Below, one piece after another: positions 40,074-51,430 of a stretch of DNA of 64,000 bases; position 1 is the stretch's first letter, and each line of letters starts with the position of its first letter. The notes beneath the pieces were generated by a model that did no database searches, was not told the DNA's origin, and saw nothing but the letters and a program-made list of their open reading frames with translations. The position numbers and the translations under genes are program-made. The stretch comes from Dendrolimus kikuchii (Eukaryota > Arthropoda > Insecta > Lepidoptera > Lasiocampidae), in the NCBI GenBank assembly GCA_019925095.2, contig CM034390.1:3583501-3647500 (forward strand), read 5' to 3'.

Positions 40074-40390
40074 TAATAAAACTACGTGTTAACGGTTTTA
40101 AGAGCGGTAATTTATTTGATTTTTATTATTTATTTATATTATTATAGTTATAGCGATCACAGAAGACAAAGATGTCAAGTGTCAATGAATATTGTTAAAG
40201 TTTTATTTAGCCTACCGCCAACTTGTTCATTTTAACTATTTAGTTTTAATTTTGTTTATAGGTGTTATTTACTCTATGGGAGTCTAATCTAATTTACCAC
40301 CGATGCGCAATATGTTGTGTTTTGCAGGGAAGAAGCGGCGCAAGAAACTCTTCAGCAAAAATGCCTAGCTCTTATAATATTAAAATAGTT
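40074..40390 (-). mobile_element. Penelope-like pLTR copy
   Basis: Plus strand reads AATAAAACTACGTGTTAACG, GAAGACAAAGATGTCAAGTG, TTTAGCCTACCGCCAACTTG and GCGCAAGAAACTCTTCAGCA, the reverse of 25980-26320. The GGCCGAAACGTCGG segment is replaced by an AT-rich stretch. Confidence 0.8.
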
Positions 40391-40414
40391 GAATTTTTTT
40401 TTATATAAACTTAA

Positions 40415-40490
40415 TTAATTCATATTATTCCAAGTCTAGTCCAACCGTTTAGAAGTTCAGTCACATCCACACGCACAGAAGAATTATATA
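40415..40490 (-). mobile_element. Helitron-like 5' fragment
   Basis: Minus strand TATATAATTCTTCTGTGCGT and AAACGGTTGGACTAGAC match the 5' part of 8691-8897. It abuts the next Helitron-like copy back to back. Confidence 0.5.
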
Positions 40491-40817
40491 TCTATATATA
40501 TATAAAAGAAAGTCGTGTTAGTTACACTATTTATAACTCAAGAACGGCTGTACGGGTTTGGCTGAAAATTGGTGAAGAAGTAGCTTTGAAACCAGGAGAC
40601 GGACATAGGATACTTTTTATCCCGTTGGAACCGGTAGGTAGCGCTGAGATCGGGTTCTAGAATCCTCCTAATCACCTGGACCGATTTTGGTGATTTGGTT
40701 TTTGTGTGTTTTAGTGGGTTCCCGGATGGTTTAAATCCACAATTGGAACCGGTAGGTGGCGCTGGGATCGGGTTCTAGATTTTTATTTTTTCAGAGCAGG
40801 ACAACATCTGCCACTAG
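40491..40817 (+). mobile_element. Helitron-like element, 327 bp
   Basis: A|TCTATATATATATAAAAGAA then GTCGTGTTAG; ends GCAGGACAACATCTGCCACTAG|T with a GCAG/CTGC hairpin. GGAACCGGTAGGTRGCGCTG occurs twice internally, ~120 bp apart, so part of the body is duplicated. Confidence 0.72.
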
Positions 40818-41518
40818 TATAAAGATAAAAAAATTAAAACTAAGATAAACAGTACAACAGTATTTAAGGGCCGGCTGGTTTTACATGAAGATAATTTTAG
40901 AAATTACTGTAACACGTATCATCAACTCGAAATGTCCTAAAGAAAACCTCGCGACTCAAAATAGCCCAACCCACAACCAAGGTTCTCCAACGACCCCGAT
41001 ACAGCGGCGACAGTGGGCAAGCGAGCTTATACGCGCTCATGTATTTTGTATATCGATCTGATTGTGTAAGATTTCTCCTTTGAAATTTATCGCCCGACCA
41101 GATCTTGTCTGATTTAGAATCAACTTGTTTCGGCGCGGCCCTCATTTACTTGCGAGTTGGGCGCAAATGCGACTGTCCCAATTGCGCCGCTTGCTTGTTG
41201 CGCCCTATCACTTTGTAGATAGAGTTAGTTACGAATGTTCAGTATCGAATTACGATTACGGTATCCGGACCAGCATTCTCAGTTCAATTCTGAAAGGTAT
41301 TTTATTAATAAACGGACGGCCCACCCAATTAAGCTATTTCAATATATTCGCGTGTCATAAATACGTATTCTACTAAATGCACAATATCTTCTCGATATTG
41401 TCGCGGCAGGATAATAGTAGAAAAAAGAGTGGTATCACCATTAGCAGATATGGCGTTAGCTGAAATGAATATTGGAAAAGCTATCAACATTTTAAACATT
41501 TATTTCGCGAGTCTTCAC
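40818..41518. other. Nothing recognised
   Basis: About 700 bp. Two overlapping frames near 41125 on opposite strands lack motifs. Confidence 0.4.
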
Positions 41519-42060
41519 TTTTTTTTTTATTATTATTAATATCTCGGGGTGAAGGTAAGGAAAGGAATGCTCCGGTGGTTCGGGCATGTGGAAAGAATGA
41601 CTAAACAGATGTACAATGCAAAAGTGGATGGATGCAGAAGTCGTGGAAGGCCACGACACACCTTCCATGATCAAATTGATCGTGTACTAGCGGAGGGTGA
41701 TGTCAGGAGCCTTAAGAACAGACGAGTGTGCATGACAAGAGTTATGAATGTCAAAGAAGCAAGTGAGGTGTGTAAGAATGGGCCTAAATGGCGCTCTGTT
41801 GTTCGTGCCTACCCCGCAAGGGAACTGGCGTGAAGTTATGTATATATGTATGTATGTATTAATATCTCTACGGACTCGAGTTCCGTACCCTTATTTACTA
41901 CTTAATTTCTATGAAAAATTTGAGACTCCATACACGCTTATTGTTTATTTTTGTTACTGTATGTGACATTATATTTAGTAATTTTTATGTTTTGGTGTAC
42001 CTTAAGAATAACTTATTATATTAATTTCACTTATAAATATGTATAAAGATAGAGTGGCTT
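41519..42060 (-). mobile_element. Family D retroposon split by RTE copy
   Basis: Poly-T then ATTATTATTAATATCTC, the RTE insert, then TACGGACTCGAGTTCCGTAC and AATAACTTATTATATTAATT. On the minus strand this is an element ending GGGTACGGAACTCGAGTCCG plus an A-rich tail. Other copies: 58061-58490 and 62633-63369. Confidence 0.6.
41546..41856 (+). mobile_element. RTE-like LINE, copy 9
   Basis: Open frame from GVKVRKGMLRWFGHVE to AYPARELA; HDER codons deleted after GHVERM. Perfect 12-bp target duplication TATTAATATCTC at 41534-41545 and 41857-41868, inside a family D element. Confidence 0.93.
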
Positions 42061-42439
42061 TGCTACGTGGCACGCCATTCGAATTAACAGAATACCGAAA
42101 ACAGACAAAGGCGATAGTGTCCGGGAATATTGACGAGATGATGATAGTCGTGCTTGCAATTTGAATATATGGAGACTCAATTAACCGGACTGATTGTTGT
42201 TGGGTAAGGCATCCGGATAATCGTTACATAGTATGAGCTTTCCGTGTCTGTCTTTAGATCCGCTAAGCGGTATTCACCATCAGTTAAATAAATTTTCACT
42301 GAATTATATATATCAAAAAAATCCTAATTAAGTTTTTATGTATATAGAATAAAAACAATATTGTGCATCAAAATTGCGAAGCGCGCCTTAATAGTAATGT
42401 AATGTAATGTAACCTATGTGTAAGCTTGCTAGCTAAATA
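42061..42439. other. Nothing recognised
   Basis: AT-rich, with a small TAATGTAATGTAATG run near 42393. Confidence 0.4.
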
Positions 42440-42451
42440 AACATGGGTTAC

Positions 42452-42690
42452 ATACATACATAACTTCAAGCCAGTTCCCTTGCGAGGTAGGTACGAACAA
42501 CAGAGCGCCATTCAGGCTTATTCTTAGACACCTCACTTGCTTCTTTGATATTCATCATAACTCTTGTCATGCACACTCGTCTGTTCTTAAGGCTCCTGAC
42601 ATCACCTTCTGCTAGTACACGATCAATTTGATCATGGAAGGTGTGTCGTGGCATTCCACGACTTCTGCATCCATCCACTTTTGCATTAGT
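42452..42690 (-). mobile_element. RTE-like LINE, copy 10
   Basis: Minus-strand frame from VDGCRSRGMPRHTFHDQI to YLARELA with an extra Met codon (RVMMNIKEAS). Perfect 12-bp target duplication AACATGGGTTAC at 42440-42451 and 42691-42702. Confidence 0.92.
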
Positions 42691-42702
42691 AACATGGGTT
42701 AC

Positions 42703-43366
42703 GTACTAGAAATTGACCCACGACGTAGCCGCAGCGAAGCCTATAAATATATGAATGAACGCGATTTTCGTACATATTAACTCTAGAAACACAACTAGAC
42801 CTCGCTTGCGTAACACGTGTTTATTCCAAACGTATAAAAAAATATCAACTAAAATATAATGTTTATTAAGAAATTAGGTTTACATTGTCGTACGTACGAA
42901 TATACCTATTTTATTTCTTAAATTACAAAAATATTGCAAGCTTAATCATGAAATGACTGAATGAATCCGGTTAATCGCAAATCCTTATAACTCAGGTCCG
43001 GATAAACGAGTCTCCACTGTATAAGCTAAGTGGTGTAATTACAGGTCCTTATAAAACGAGAAAGGTTTTTGAAGTGACTGGATTGCTTTTAGATTTTTTA
43101 CATATAAAAAAAATCCAAAAACGAATTTTTTTACTCGAGCAAGTGCTTCTTTTTGAGAAACATTTTGTCGGGACTTAAATATTGTAAGTACTCGTAAAGT
43201 AGTTTATTTTATTAATATTATTGTACAATAAAAATATACTATTCTACAATAATTTTTATACTATACTTCATTTGTTTCAATAAATTTATTGACATAATTA
43301 TTTTTAGTAGCGATAATATTGAGACAACCCGTCGTTAAGAGTAAACCTTTCTTATAATTATAATAT
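42703..43366. other. Nothing recognised
   Basis: About 660 bp of AT-rich DNA without supported features. Confidence 0.4.
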
Positions 43367-43830
43367 TGTTACAACTTAACCGCACGCTATTACCTGTCGC
43401 CATTTGAACCAATTGTAATACCTTTATGGTTGTCTTCTTTAGTTTACTTATTTATTGGTTATCGTGGAGAACAGCCTATTGTACTCGTTTATGGCCGTTT
43501 GCAGATATAATTAACCGGGTGTGTGGATTACGATTTCTAGGAAATTAAGTCGACGATACGGGCGGGAACACTTGTATTTGTGTGAAGTATAAAACGACGG
43601 CAGGATGGAGAGAGGGGTCAGTCTAGCGAGAGCCATGATAAAGGCGAGACTTGTGTACATTCGATAACCTACATAGTGACGGAGTTTGCGCGTGTTATTG
43701 AATGGCGCATTACGTTTGAATTGATTGTGTTCAGTTATATTGGTACCTGTGTTATACGTGTTTGCATAGTTCTAATAAATTCTATAGTAATTCCAATGGC
43801 ATTTTTAATTCGAGTGCCGCACTCGTAACA
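43367..43830 (+). mobile_element. Solo LTR, family K copy 4
   Basis: TGTTACAACTTAACCGC...ACTCGTAACA. Contains GAAGTATAAAACGACGG (TATA-type box) and CTAATAAATTCTATAG. Flanking tetramers ATAT/ATAC differ at one base. No internal region nearby. Confidence 0.85.
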
Positions 43831-44232
43831 ATACAATCAGTTAGTAGTGTTACTTAGAAACATACGGGAGTTTTGAAAATGGGTAATTTTATATACTTCG
43901 ATATGCTCTTTCTGAATTTTCATCTTTGCTACAACGTATCTTGCCGCTCGCGCCGCCATATTCAAATAAAATGGCGCTTAGTTTTTTGACTCTTTCCTTT
44001 GTAATGGATTCTTACACATAAAACAATTTATTTCATGAGAAGTCATGGTTCAATACATTAAAAATACTTGTCGGTGTAGACGAATAATAGTCTGCGCCAT
44101 TTTACAAAAAATAAATTATAACATAAATTATAGAAAATGATCTCGAGTTTATTTTGTAATAAATGCTTTTATCGTAAAATGAATTGGAAATGAGATATTA
44201 TTGAAATTCGGAAAGAGTACATCGTAATGTAT
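43831..44232. other. Nothing recognised
   Basis: AT-rich spacer between two oppositely oriented LTRs of the same family; no gag-pol motif in either strand, so they are not a pair. Confidence 0.5.
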
Positions 44233-44669
44233 TGTTACTATAGAATTTATTAGAACTATACAAACACATATAACACAGGTACAAATAAATATAACTGAAC
44301 ACAATCAGTTCAAACGTAATGCACGATTCAACAACACGCGCAAACTCCTTCACTATATAGATTATCAAAAGTGCACACGTCTTGTCTTGTTAGTGGTTAT
44401 CCCTTGACTGTCGATCTCTCCATTGGGCCATTGCTTTATACTGCACCGATAGAATATGGCTGCCCGACCGCGTAGATCGAATTTCTTAGAATCAGTTCGA
44501 CACACCTGTCTAATGACTGCCATAGAAGATTACAATACACAATAGGCTGTTTTTCTAATTACAATTTTTAAACACAAAGTAAACAAAAGAAGTCCAAATG
44601 CGGAAAGGTAATAAAGTGTGTGTGTTTTAAAGTAAGCAGGTGTGCGTCCACTTTTGTCGGCGTGTAACA
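44233..44669 (-). mobile_element. Solo LTR, family K copy 5
   Basis: TGTTACTATAGAATTTATTA...GGCGTGTAACA; flanks GTAT and GTAA agree at three of four. Sense strand minus: TGTTACACGCCGACAAAAGT start, CTAATAAATTCTATAG signal near the end. The sense 3' end has lost the ACTCG motif. Confidence 0.82.
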
Positions 44670-45604
44670 GTAAGAAAACTTTCCAGATAACCACTTTATT
44701 TCGATTCAAATGACTATACTATAATTTCTAACACTTTTCCAGTGTCATCACATCCACCTTCGGACATACAGGACACGTGTAAAGAAAATTATGCAATACT
44801 CTCTGTCATCGACGACATAAAAAAATACCCTTACCCAAAGAAAGGTGAAATTGCTTTCTTCGTGTTGACCTCCATAAATAAATAACAAGGATCTAAGTGA
44901 GTTTTTTACGTCGACATTTTTCAAATGTATATATTTTATTCAATCCTTTCTTTATTTTATTTTTCAGCAGCAAAAGGTTAGCCAACAAAATGGGAATTTC
45001 CTACATTTTATTAACAGTGATCTAAAACGTAATTTCCTAATTTACCCGAGATCTTTAGAGAAACACATTTTTTCCTCGTAAAAGTTGAAGTTTTCGTGAG
45101 TATTTTAGTATATTAATAATATAAGTATCTAGTAAAATCAATCCTTATCTTTAGTTAGAAATTTATCCTTATAAGCTAACATTTATAAATAATTTTATAT
45201 TTGCTCTAATTTTTTTTTTCAAAATTAGCCAATTCAATTCTTGACTACGGTTATTGGTTTTTCAAAAATCAAATGATACCTACTGTTTTTAGTTTTCATC
45301 AAAATCGGTCCCGAGATCCCTTTGAATATGTACGCTATATCTTATAGTTTCATATTAGGCCATAGAGGGCCAATTGAAAAAAATCAGCATGTATATGTAT
45401 TTTCGATAACGTCGATGAAGCTAATAGGTTAATCCTAACCTATGATAATTTTATCTCAAAAAATTGTGTATGCAGTAGGAAAAGTATTAAATCACTGTCT
45501 CGTTGTAAATTTACTATGGAGATCTAAGCGTCCAACTGGGTAATATAAAGGTTATTGAAAAAAACAAGCAGCAAAAATACTCTAAATATCATAAAATCCA
45601 TACA
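44670..45604. other. Nothing recognised
   Basis: About 900 bp of AT-rich DNA without supported features. Confidence 0.4.
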
Positions 45605-46440
45605 TTGTAGACAACATTCGTCTTTGCAGCGACGTTGGAGGAACTTGCCGACATGCTGAACAGATTGAATTAATCCTCCCGACGGGTCGGTCTCGGCATG
45701 AATTTGGACAAGACTAAAGTCATGTTCAACGACCATGTCATGCCGAGACCGGTAAACGTCAATGGTTCCCCTCTTGAGATTGTGCAGAAATATATCTACC
45801 TTGGACAAAAGATCCAGGTGGGCAAACACGGCTTCGAGAGGGTAGCCAATAGGAGGATCCAGTTAGGCTTGGCAGCAATCGGTAAGTTTCGACAGGTCTT
45901 CTCGTCGACCATTCAGCAATGCTTGAAGACGAAAGTTTTCGAGCAGTGCGTCCTACCCGTCATGACATATGGCACCGAGACATGGACACTGACAGCGGGA
46001 TTGGTCCACAAATTCAAAGTCGCTCAACGTGCTATGGAGAGAGCTATGTTAGGTGTTTCTCTTATGGATAAAATCAGAAATGAGGACATCCGCCAGAGAA
46101 CCAAGGTAACCGATATAGCTCGCAAAATTAGCAAGTTGAAGTGGCAGTGGGCCGGTCACGTCTGTCGCAGGACCGACGGCCGATGGAGCAAACGAGTCCT
46201 GGAGTGGAGACCACGTCTCGGCAAACGTAGCGTAGGACGCCCGCCAGCCCGGTGGATTGACGACCTGCACAAGATCGCCGGCAGGGGCTGGATGACGACG
46301 ATGGGAGACCGGGATATGTGGTGCGTACTTGGAGAAGCCTATGGTCCAGCAGTGGACCGATATGGGTTGAAAAAAAAAGTAGACACAATATGTAAATCTA
46401 TAGGTGTTTGAAGTTATTACTGTTAAACTCGTATACAACC
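45605..46440 (+). mobile_element. Second RTE-type LINE, 5'-truncated
   Basis: A different non-LTR family from copies 1-13. The frame enters at TTFVFAATLEELADMLNRLN, has a stop (TAA) at about 45672-45674, and continues as the 237-codon frame below. The 5' limit coincides with the RT palm region; upstream sequence does not look like RT. A run of As follows LGEAYGP...YGLKKK codons. Confidence 0.8.
45698..46411 (+). pseudogene. RTE-type reverse transcriptase, C-terminal part
   Basis: MNLDKTKVMFND, YIYLGQKIQ, LPVMTYGTETWTLT, QRAMERAMLGVSLMDKIRN, KLKWQWAGHVCRRTDGRWSK, RLGKRSVGRPPARWIDDL and WCVLGEAYGPAV come in the order typical of lepidopteran RTE endonuclease/reverse transcriptases. The methionine at 45698 is internal: an in-frame stop 24 bases upstream interrupts the RT, and the catalytic boxes and endonuclease are absent. 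Only one lesion is visible in ~250 codons, so decay is moderate. Confidence 0.85.
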
Positions 46441-46491
46441 TTTATCTCGCCATTGCTGGCAAGATAAAGAAAAAGTGCAAATATATTTAAA

Positions 46492-46645
46492 CTAGCTGAT
46501 ACCCTACCCTGATACGCTTCGCGTGCCATAAAATCCGTTCTTAGCTGACCTCTACTTGGCGAAAGGAAGGTCCATGCCAAATTTCAAGTCTATAGGTGTT
46601 ATAGTTCCTGAGATATCGTGATGAGTCACTATATACGTGGATTTC

Positions 46646-46679
<34 letters not shown>

Positions 46680-46680
46680 A
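46492..46680 (-). mobile_element. Helitron-like element, diverged
   Basis: Plus strand starts CTAGCTGATACCCTACCCTG with CGCTTCGCGTG as the 3' hairpin region; ends in an (AT)n tract at about 46650-46678, the usual place of the 5' end. Confidence 0.55.
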
Positions 46681-46867
46681 CGTTTATGTTTGAAATGTTG
46701 AAGAAATCTACTCTAATTTCGTTTGTAAAAATCTGTAATGGAAAGATGTACCTAAAATATGATAACATTGTTGAATTGAAAAATCCGGAGTTACCTTCAA
46801 GTATCTGAAAGACCACGGCACCTTGGTACCTACTAGCTTTTTCTCCAATTACAATGAATTTGAAAAA

Positions 46868-47075
46868 TCAGCGTCTCATTCGCATCGGCATAATTTTTAT
46901 ATGTCTGTCTGTGAGTGCATCACGAGAAAACTACGAAACAGTTTTGAGACTCGACGCAGCATAGCTTATATCAACAGGGTCAAGACTTAGGATACTTTCT
47001 ATCCCGGAACATGGGATAATTTCCTGTCCGAGCGGATCGACCAAAGATTACGCGAGCAAAACAGCATACTGCCAT
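46868..47075 (+). repeat. Family P repeat, copy 1
   Basis: ATAATTTTTATATGTCTGTC, ACAGTTTTGAGACTCGACGC and CAACAGGGTCAAGACTTAGG recur at 47440-47950. Probably part of a Helitron-like family (TATCCCGGAACATGGGATAA phrase), not resolved. Confidence 0.6.
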
Positions 47076-47084
47076 TATTTTTCC

Positions 47085-47425
47085 TTTCACCCATTTTAAT
47101 ATTATATAAAATTATTAGAGCTAGGCATGTTTGTTGAAGAGTTTCTTGCGCCGCTTCTTCTCTTCAAGCCACAACATGTTGCGAAGCGGTGGTAGATTAG
47201 ATTAGACTCCCATAGAGTAAATAATAACCATAAACAAAATAAAAACTAAATAATTAAAATGAACGAGTTGGCGGTAGACTAAATAAAACTTTAACAATAC
47301 TCATTGACACTTGACATCTTTGCCTTCCGTGATCACGGCAACTGAAAAGTGGCCGAAACGTCGGAATAATAAAAGCCAAATAAATTACCGCGCTTAAAAC
47401 CGTTAAAACGTAATTTATTAGAATA
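47085..47425 (+). mobile_element. Penelope-like pLTR copy
   Basis: TTAGAGCTAGGCATGTTTGT, GCCGCTTCTTCTCTTCAAGC, GACACTTGACATCTTTGCCT, GGCCGAAACGTCGG and GCGCTTAAAACCGTTAAAAC, full pLTR order. Sits between the two family P copies. Confidence 0.85.
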
Positions 47426-47439
47426 TATAAATCTGTGTA

Positions 47440-47950
47440 AAGTTCTTACAAAGTATTTGAAAGAATCAGGTGGCTCATTTGAACTCGCATAATTTTTGTA
47501 CGTCTGTCTGTGAATGCATAACGAGAAAACTACAGAACAGTTTTGAGACTCGACACAGATATACAGATAGCCAGGTGGTAGGGCATTTGTCCGACTGGAT
47601 GGCTACCACCCCTGGTCTAAAGTATGTCACAATAACAACCTTGAGTTGTGTTCCGGCATTAGTGACCAGGTTCCGGTTTCCCTTAAGAGAGCAGCAGCGC
47701 ATTTGTAGCAACTTTAGTTTTGCAAATGTCCCTAGGCGATGGTAACCGCTTTCCATCAAGTGCCTGTCTGCTGATCTCCTGCAATAAAAAAATAACCTAT
47801 ATCAACAGGGTCAAGACTCAACACTTAGGATACTTTCTATCCCGGAATATGAGATCATTTCTTCTCGATATGGATCTGAGCAAAACACCACAGAGTGCTT
47901 TAGTTTATCAATATAGTCATGATCTTGAATTGAGCGCGTGTAAAATACAA
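47440..47950 (+). repeat. Family P repeat, copy 2, split
   Basis: Same phrases as copy 1, but broken after CGACACAGATATACAG by a family C retroposon and resumed at CCTATATCAACAGGGTC. Extra AACACTC bases follow the resumption. Confidence 0.6.
47568..47793 (+). mobile_element. Family C retroposon, 5'-truncated
   Basis: From AGCCAGGTGGTAGGGCATTT to the A-run after ATCTCCTGCAAT. The GGGCCGTC segment is deleted near the 3' end. Inserted in family P. Confidence 0.75.
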
Positions 47951-48124
47951 CAGTCGGTATCATAACTTCAGGTTTGACCCAGATACCATAGAACGCACAT
48001 CCGAAAGCCTTGGAACTTCTACATGCGAACCAAACGGTAATGCAACTCCAAAATTGGCAATGATTCAGAACATTTGCAGATTCTGATGAGTTTATTTCAC
48101 AGAAATTGTATTATATTGTACATA

Positions 48125-48531
48125 CATACATATTATCACGCCTGTTTCCCATGGGAGTAGGCAGAGTCTATAGATCTTCACTTGCTTTCGCTTCATCTAC
48201 TTTCATTAACCGCTTCATACATGCTCGTTTATATGATATGCTTTTTACCTGACCTCGTTTTAACACTTCTGTTATTAGATCGTGGTGTGTAGGTCGTGGT
48301 CTACCGGTACCAACTCTACCATTCACAATTCATACACTTGTTTGTGATTCTATTTTCATCCATCCTCTCTACATGCCCAAACCTCCGTAACATTCTTTTT
48401 TCAACTCTTGTTATTACATCTTCTTTCAATCCACAAAGTTCCCTTATTACACTATTCCGTATCATATCATTCATGCTTACCTCACATATACTTCTCAAAT
48501 CACTCATTTCAACTGCATTTATTCTACTTTC
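48125..48531 (-). mobile_element. Divergent RTE-like LINE copy (11)
   Basis: Minus-strand frames give a diverged version of the same C terminus: MSDLRSICEVSMNDMIRN, KRMLRRFGHVERMDENR, and out of frame a GRPRPTHHDLI-like segment and a terminal AYSHGKQA. Target duplication ATTATATTGTACATA/ATTATATTGTGCATA (48110-48124, 48532-48546), 14 of 15. An older relative of copies 1-13. Confidence 0.85.
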
Positions 48532-48559
48532 ATTATATTGTGCATATTTATTATAAACG

Positions 48560-48605
48560 TCGGCGTCAGTGCAGGACTTTGTAAGTGCATTTTTGGTGAT
48601 ATTAT
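48560..48605 (+). mobile_element. Family M end fragment
   Basis: GTCGGCGTCAGTGCAGGACT, TTGTAAGTGCATTTTT matches the left TIR and sub-terminal part of 18206-18625. No right end found nearby. Confidence 0.55.
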
Positions 48606-48814
48606 GTTTTTCATTAAATGATTAACAAGCATGTATGTATTATTAAATGTAAAAAATTTGAGGAAAAAAGTAATTTACAGCGATATACAGCGAGATTTAT
48701 GACAATTTAATCAAACTGATAGACAGTTTCTGTGTTTCCGAGGCCTAAGTCTTTCCCAGTCGAACTTACTTGTGCAGAGGTCCAGATTAGATTCTTGGCA
48801 TGGGGAATTTTAAA

Positions 48815-49028
48815 TTAAATTAATAATCGTCACACAAACACACACATTGTATATCCCCAAATTAAGCAAGTTACGCTTGTATTATGGGTAATATACAACG
48901 GACTAATCTGGGGCGGATCCCAGACACCCATAGTAAATACGTTTCCCAAATTTACTATACCAGGAATCGGAGCCTCTGCGTTAGCAGTGAGATAGTCCGG
49001 TAAAGGCTTAGCCCGCTCAACCACAGAA
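48815..49028 (-). mobile_element. Family T SINE, diverged
   Basis: Minus strand: TGTGGTTGAGCGGGCTAAGC head, CCGATTCCTGG (B box with a deletion), ATTACCCATAATACAAGCG and an AATTTAATTT-type tail. Confidence 0.75.
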
Positions 49029-49044
49029 GATGTCGTCGTATTTT

Positions 49045-49175
49045 GTGAAAGAACTTCCGTTATTTACTATGTCCTGAGAGTCATCAGGGACCAGAGTGTT
49101 CCGTTGTATATAACCTATAACAAAAGCGTAGCTTGCTTAGCTTGAATATATAAAACTATGTGTCTGTCTGATATA
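49045..49175 (+). mobile_element. Family T SINE, 3' half
   Basis: CCGTTATTTACTATGTCCTG, GTTCCGTTGTATATAACC and AAAAGCGTAGCTTGCTTAG follow the body of the family; head to head with the preceding minus copy. Confidence 0.55.
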
Positions 49176-50435
49176 CATGTTGTTGGCACATATAGCGAGT
49201 AAATGATCGGAATAAGCGGCTAGTACTCGTACAATGTTTTGCAACTTAATTGACACTTATTGTTATGTGTTGACCAATTTAAACAATATCTTTGTAAATG
49301 CCTGTGCGTTATTCTGATGTATAGTTATATTACTATGAAGTTTCGTCAAAATTCGTTCAGTAACTTTTCCATGAAAGCATATCAAACGTCCATCCATCCA
49401 TCCTCATAAACTCTGTAGGAATAGGAAGAATACTAATTAATTTAATTATTGAATGTTTCTCAAGGACCATGGACAAGAACCTCGCAAACCAAAATCAAAT
49501 GGCAAAAGATGGTGGAGGCCTAAATAAGTATATATAATAACTATAAAGGCAAAACGTGTAAAACAAGGAGTAAAGCTGTTTTTATGTTTCCCAAATAAAC
49601 TCGATCCCTGAATATACATTAAAGCACTTACATTCATATAATCGAGGATGTTTTTCGGCTTAGAGATTCGAAAGCCTCCCATTATTTGCGACATTAATTC
49701 CGCAATTGTACAAGACCTGAACAGATTTTCCTTAGGCAACTTTGGTGGGCGTCTATGTTGTCATAACAATAACTGTCGGTGGATATATATGGAATTAAGT
49801 ATAAAGCTCGATCTATGAATTTGGTCCCAATCCAACTGGACATTTTGTCTTGTTGTAAATAAAGGTACTACTCCACCCATTTGATACTTTGTAGAGGCAC
49901 ATTTATAGAGGGTTGCTAGATTGTAAATGAACATTTAGGAATCTTACTAATTGTTTACAACGTGCCTGTTTCTACGGCAGCAAACAGGAAAGCGGCGAGG
50001 GAATTGGACAGCGCGAGTATAAAATGTTCAGGTAAGTCGCGTTTAATATAGACGAGGTGTTACGGCTTTATCAATGTGTAACTTGTAGAAACTGCGGAAA
50101 ACCAATGAAGTAGGTATATAAAATTTGGTAGTTTTTTATTAAACCAGTAGTAGCTGAAGCATCTCTCTGCACTTGTATTTGTAAAAATTGTATGGACCTC
50201 AAACTTTTCAAATAGTATATTTGTGACAAATTATGTAAATATTTAAGCAAGTAAAACTTAAAACACTTAACGAAAATTGCTGTGCATAATATATATGCAC
50301 CGAGTAGTTATGAAATATTTAAATTTTTTGTTATACGATAATCATATTTTTTTTTTTTTTTTTCAGTTTAACCGCAGACGAACGAGATTGTCCGCATAAT
50401 ATTGATTATCATAATTACCAGAGGCGAGTAGTTTT
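49176..50435. other. Mostly unrecognised
   Basis: About 1.25 kb. 49325-49430 (GAAGTTTCGTCAAAATTCGT, CATCCATCCATCC) resembles a minus-strand Helitron-like 5' fragment. A 97-codon minus frame at 49446 has no motif. A poly-T run is at 50347-50364. Confidence 0.4.
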
Positions 50436-50579
50436 TTTTATTTTTTTTTTATTGCAGGAGTTCAGCAGACAGGCAGACGGCCCACTAGATGGAAAGCGGT
50501 TACCATCGCCTATGGACATTTGCAACAACAAAGGTGCTACAAATGCGCTGCTGCTCTCTTAAAGGAGACTGGAACCTGG
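50436..50579 (-). mobile_element. Family C, 3' half
   Basis: Poly-T, TTGCAGGAGTTCAGCAGACA, GGCAGACGGCCCACTAGATG to GGAGACTGGAACCTGG: the 3' half of the family, 5'-truncated. Confidence 0.72.
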
Positions 50580-50897
50580 AGTAGTGAGGTAAGGCCATAG
50601 TATCCAGCAAAAGAAAGCATGATAGCATCAGTAGAAACACCGATGGAAACTGATGCAGGGGGACCCACATCTGCTTAAAAAAGCAAAGTCACTTGTGCTA
50701 CTATCCCGCAACCTTAGCTTGCATAATTGAAATTACAGAGGCGGTTTTAATGGATATTCTAACAGTAGCCACAAGTTTTACACTACAAATAAAAACCCGT
50801 AATTTGACTACGCGCTTTCAATAGTATTCAGGAAAACCACCAATAGGCCATCCACAATTAACCGGGGATTCCTAAAAGGACAAAATACTCATGTCAG
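50580..50897. other. Nothing recognised
   Basis: Unique-looking DNA with no supported element. Confidence 0.4.
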
Positions 50898-51430
50898 CTA
50901 ACCCTTTTTATTAATACGCTTTTATTAGCTTCATACGTATGTTAGTAATGAAATCTTTCAAGTTAAATTTGATCGACTTCCCGGTTTCCGATTGAGCTGA
51001 AATGTTGCACGTATGTGTATATCGCGTGACAATGCAATAATATGGTACCATGGAGCTGATCTGATGTTGGAGTCGGAAGGTGGCCACAGGAATTCGTGTA
51101 CTAAACAAGATAGACCCGTCGTGTTTGGGCTCGTTTTACTTGTCTTGGCTAGCACTCTGCTGCTACATGATATGCAGGATCTCAAGGGCTTGTATTTAAA
51201 TTAAAAACCTTTTTAAAAAAGCTTATTTTTACATAACGTTCCATTTTATCATAAGAGTGTATTTAATTCTTTTTTCAACGTTTCCACGGAGAAGGGAATT
51301 AAATCACTAAATAATCACTAAAAAATGAAAAATAAATAATAGTTAAAAAAAAAACTAAAGAAATACGCTTTAATAGAAAAAAAAAATAGTGTAAGAAAAA
51401 ATGATTTTATTGTAAAAAAAGCGTGCGTGG
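50898..51430. mobile_element. Family F repeat, long copy
   Basis: TTTATTAATACGCTTTTATT start, then ACTTCCCGGTTTCCGATTGA, GTACCATGGAGCTGATCTGA, GTCGTGTTTGGGCTCGTTTT; continues with AATACGCTTTAATAGAAA and GATTTTATTGTAAAAAAAGC to about 51425. The middle portion recurs at 63399-63730 and the right portion at 21905-22345. A 63-codon frame in it (51013-51204) is preserved between copies only in part. Confidence 0.6.

Noticed and set aside
43367..44669. A full LTR retrotransposon with LTRs at 43367-43830 and 44233-44669
   Set aside because: The two LTRs are in opposite orientation and the 400 bp between has no gag-pol motif.
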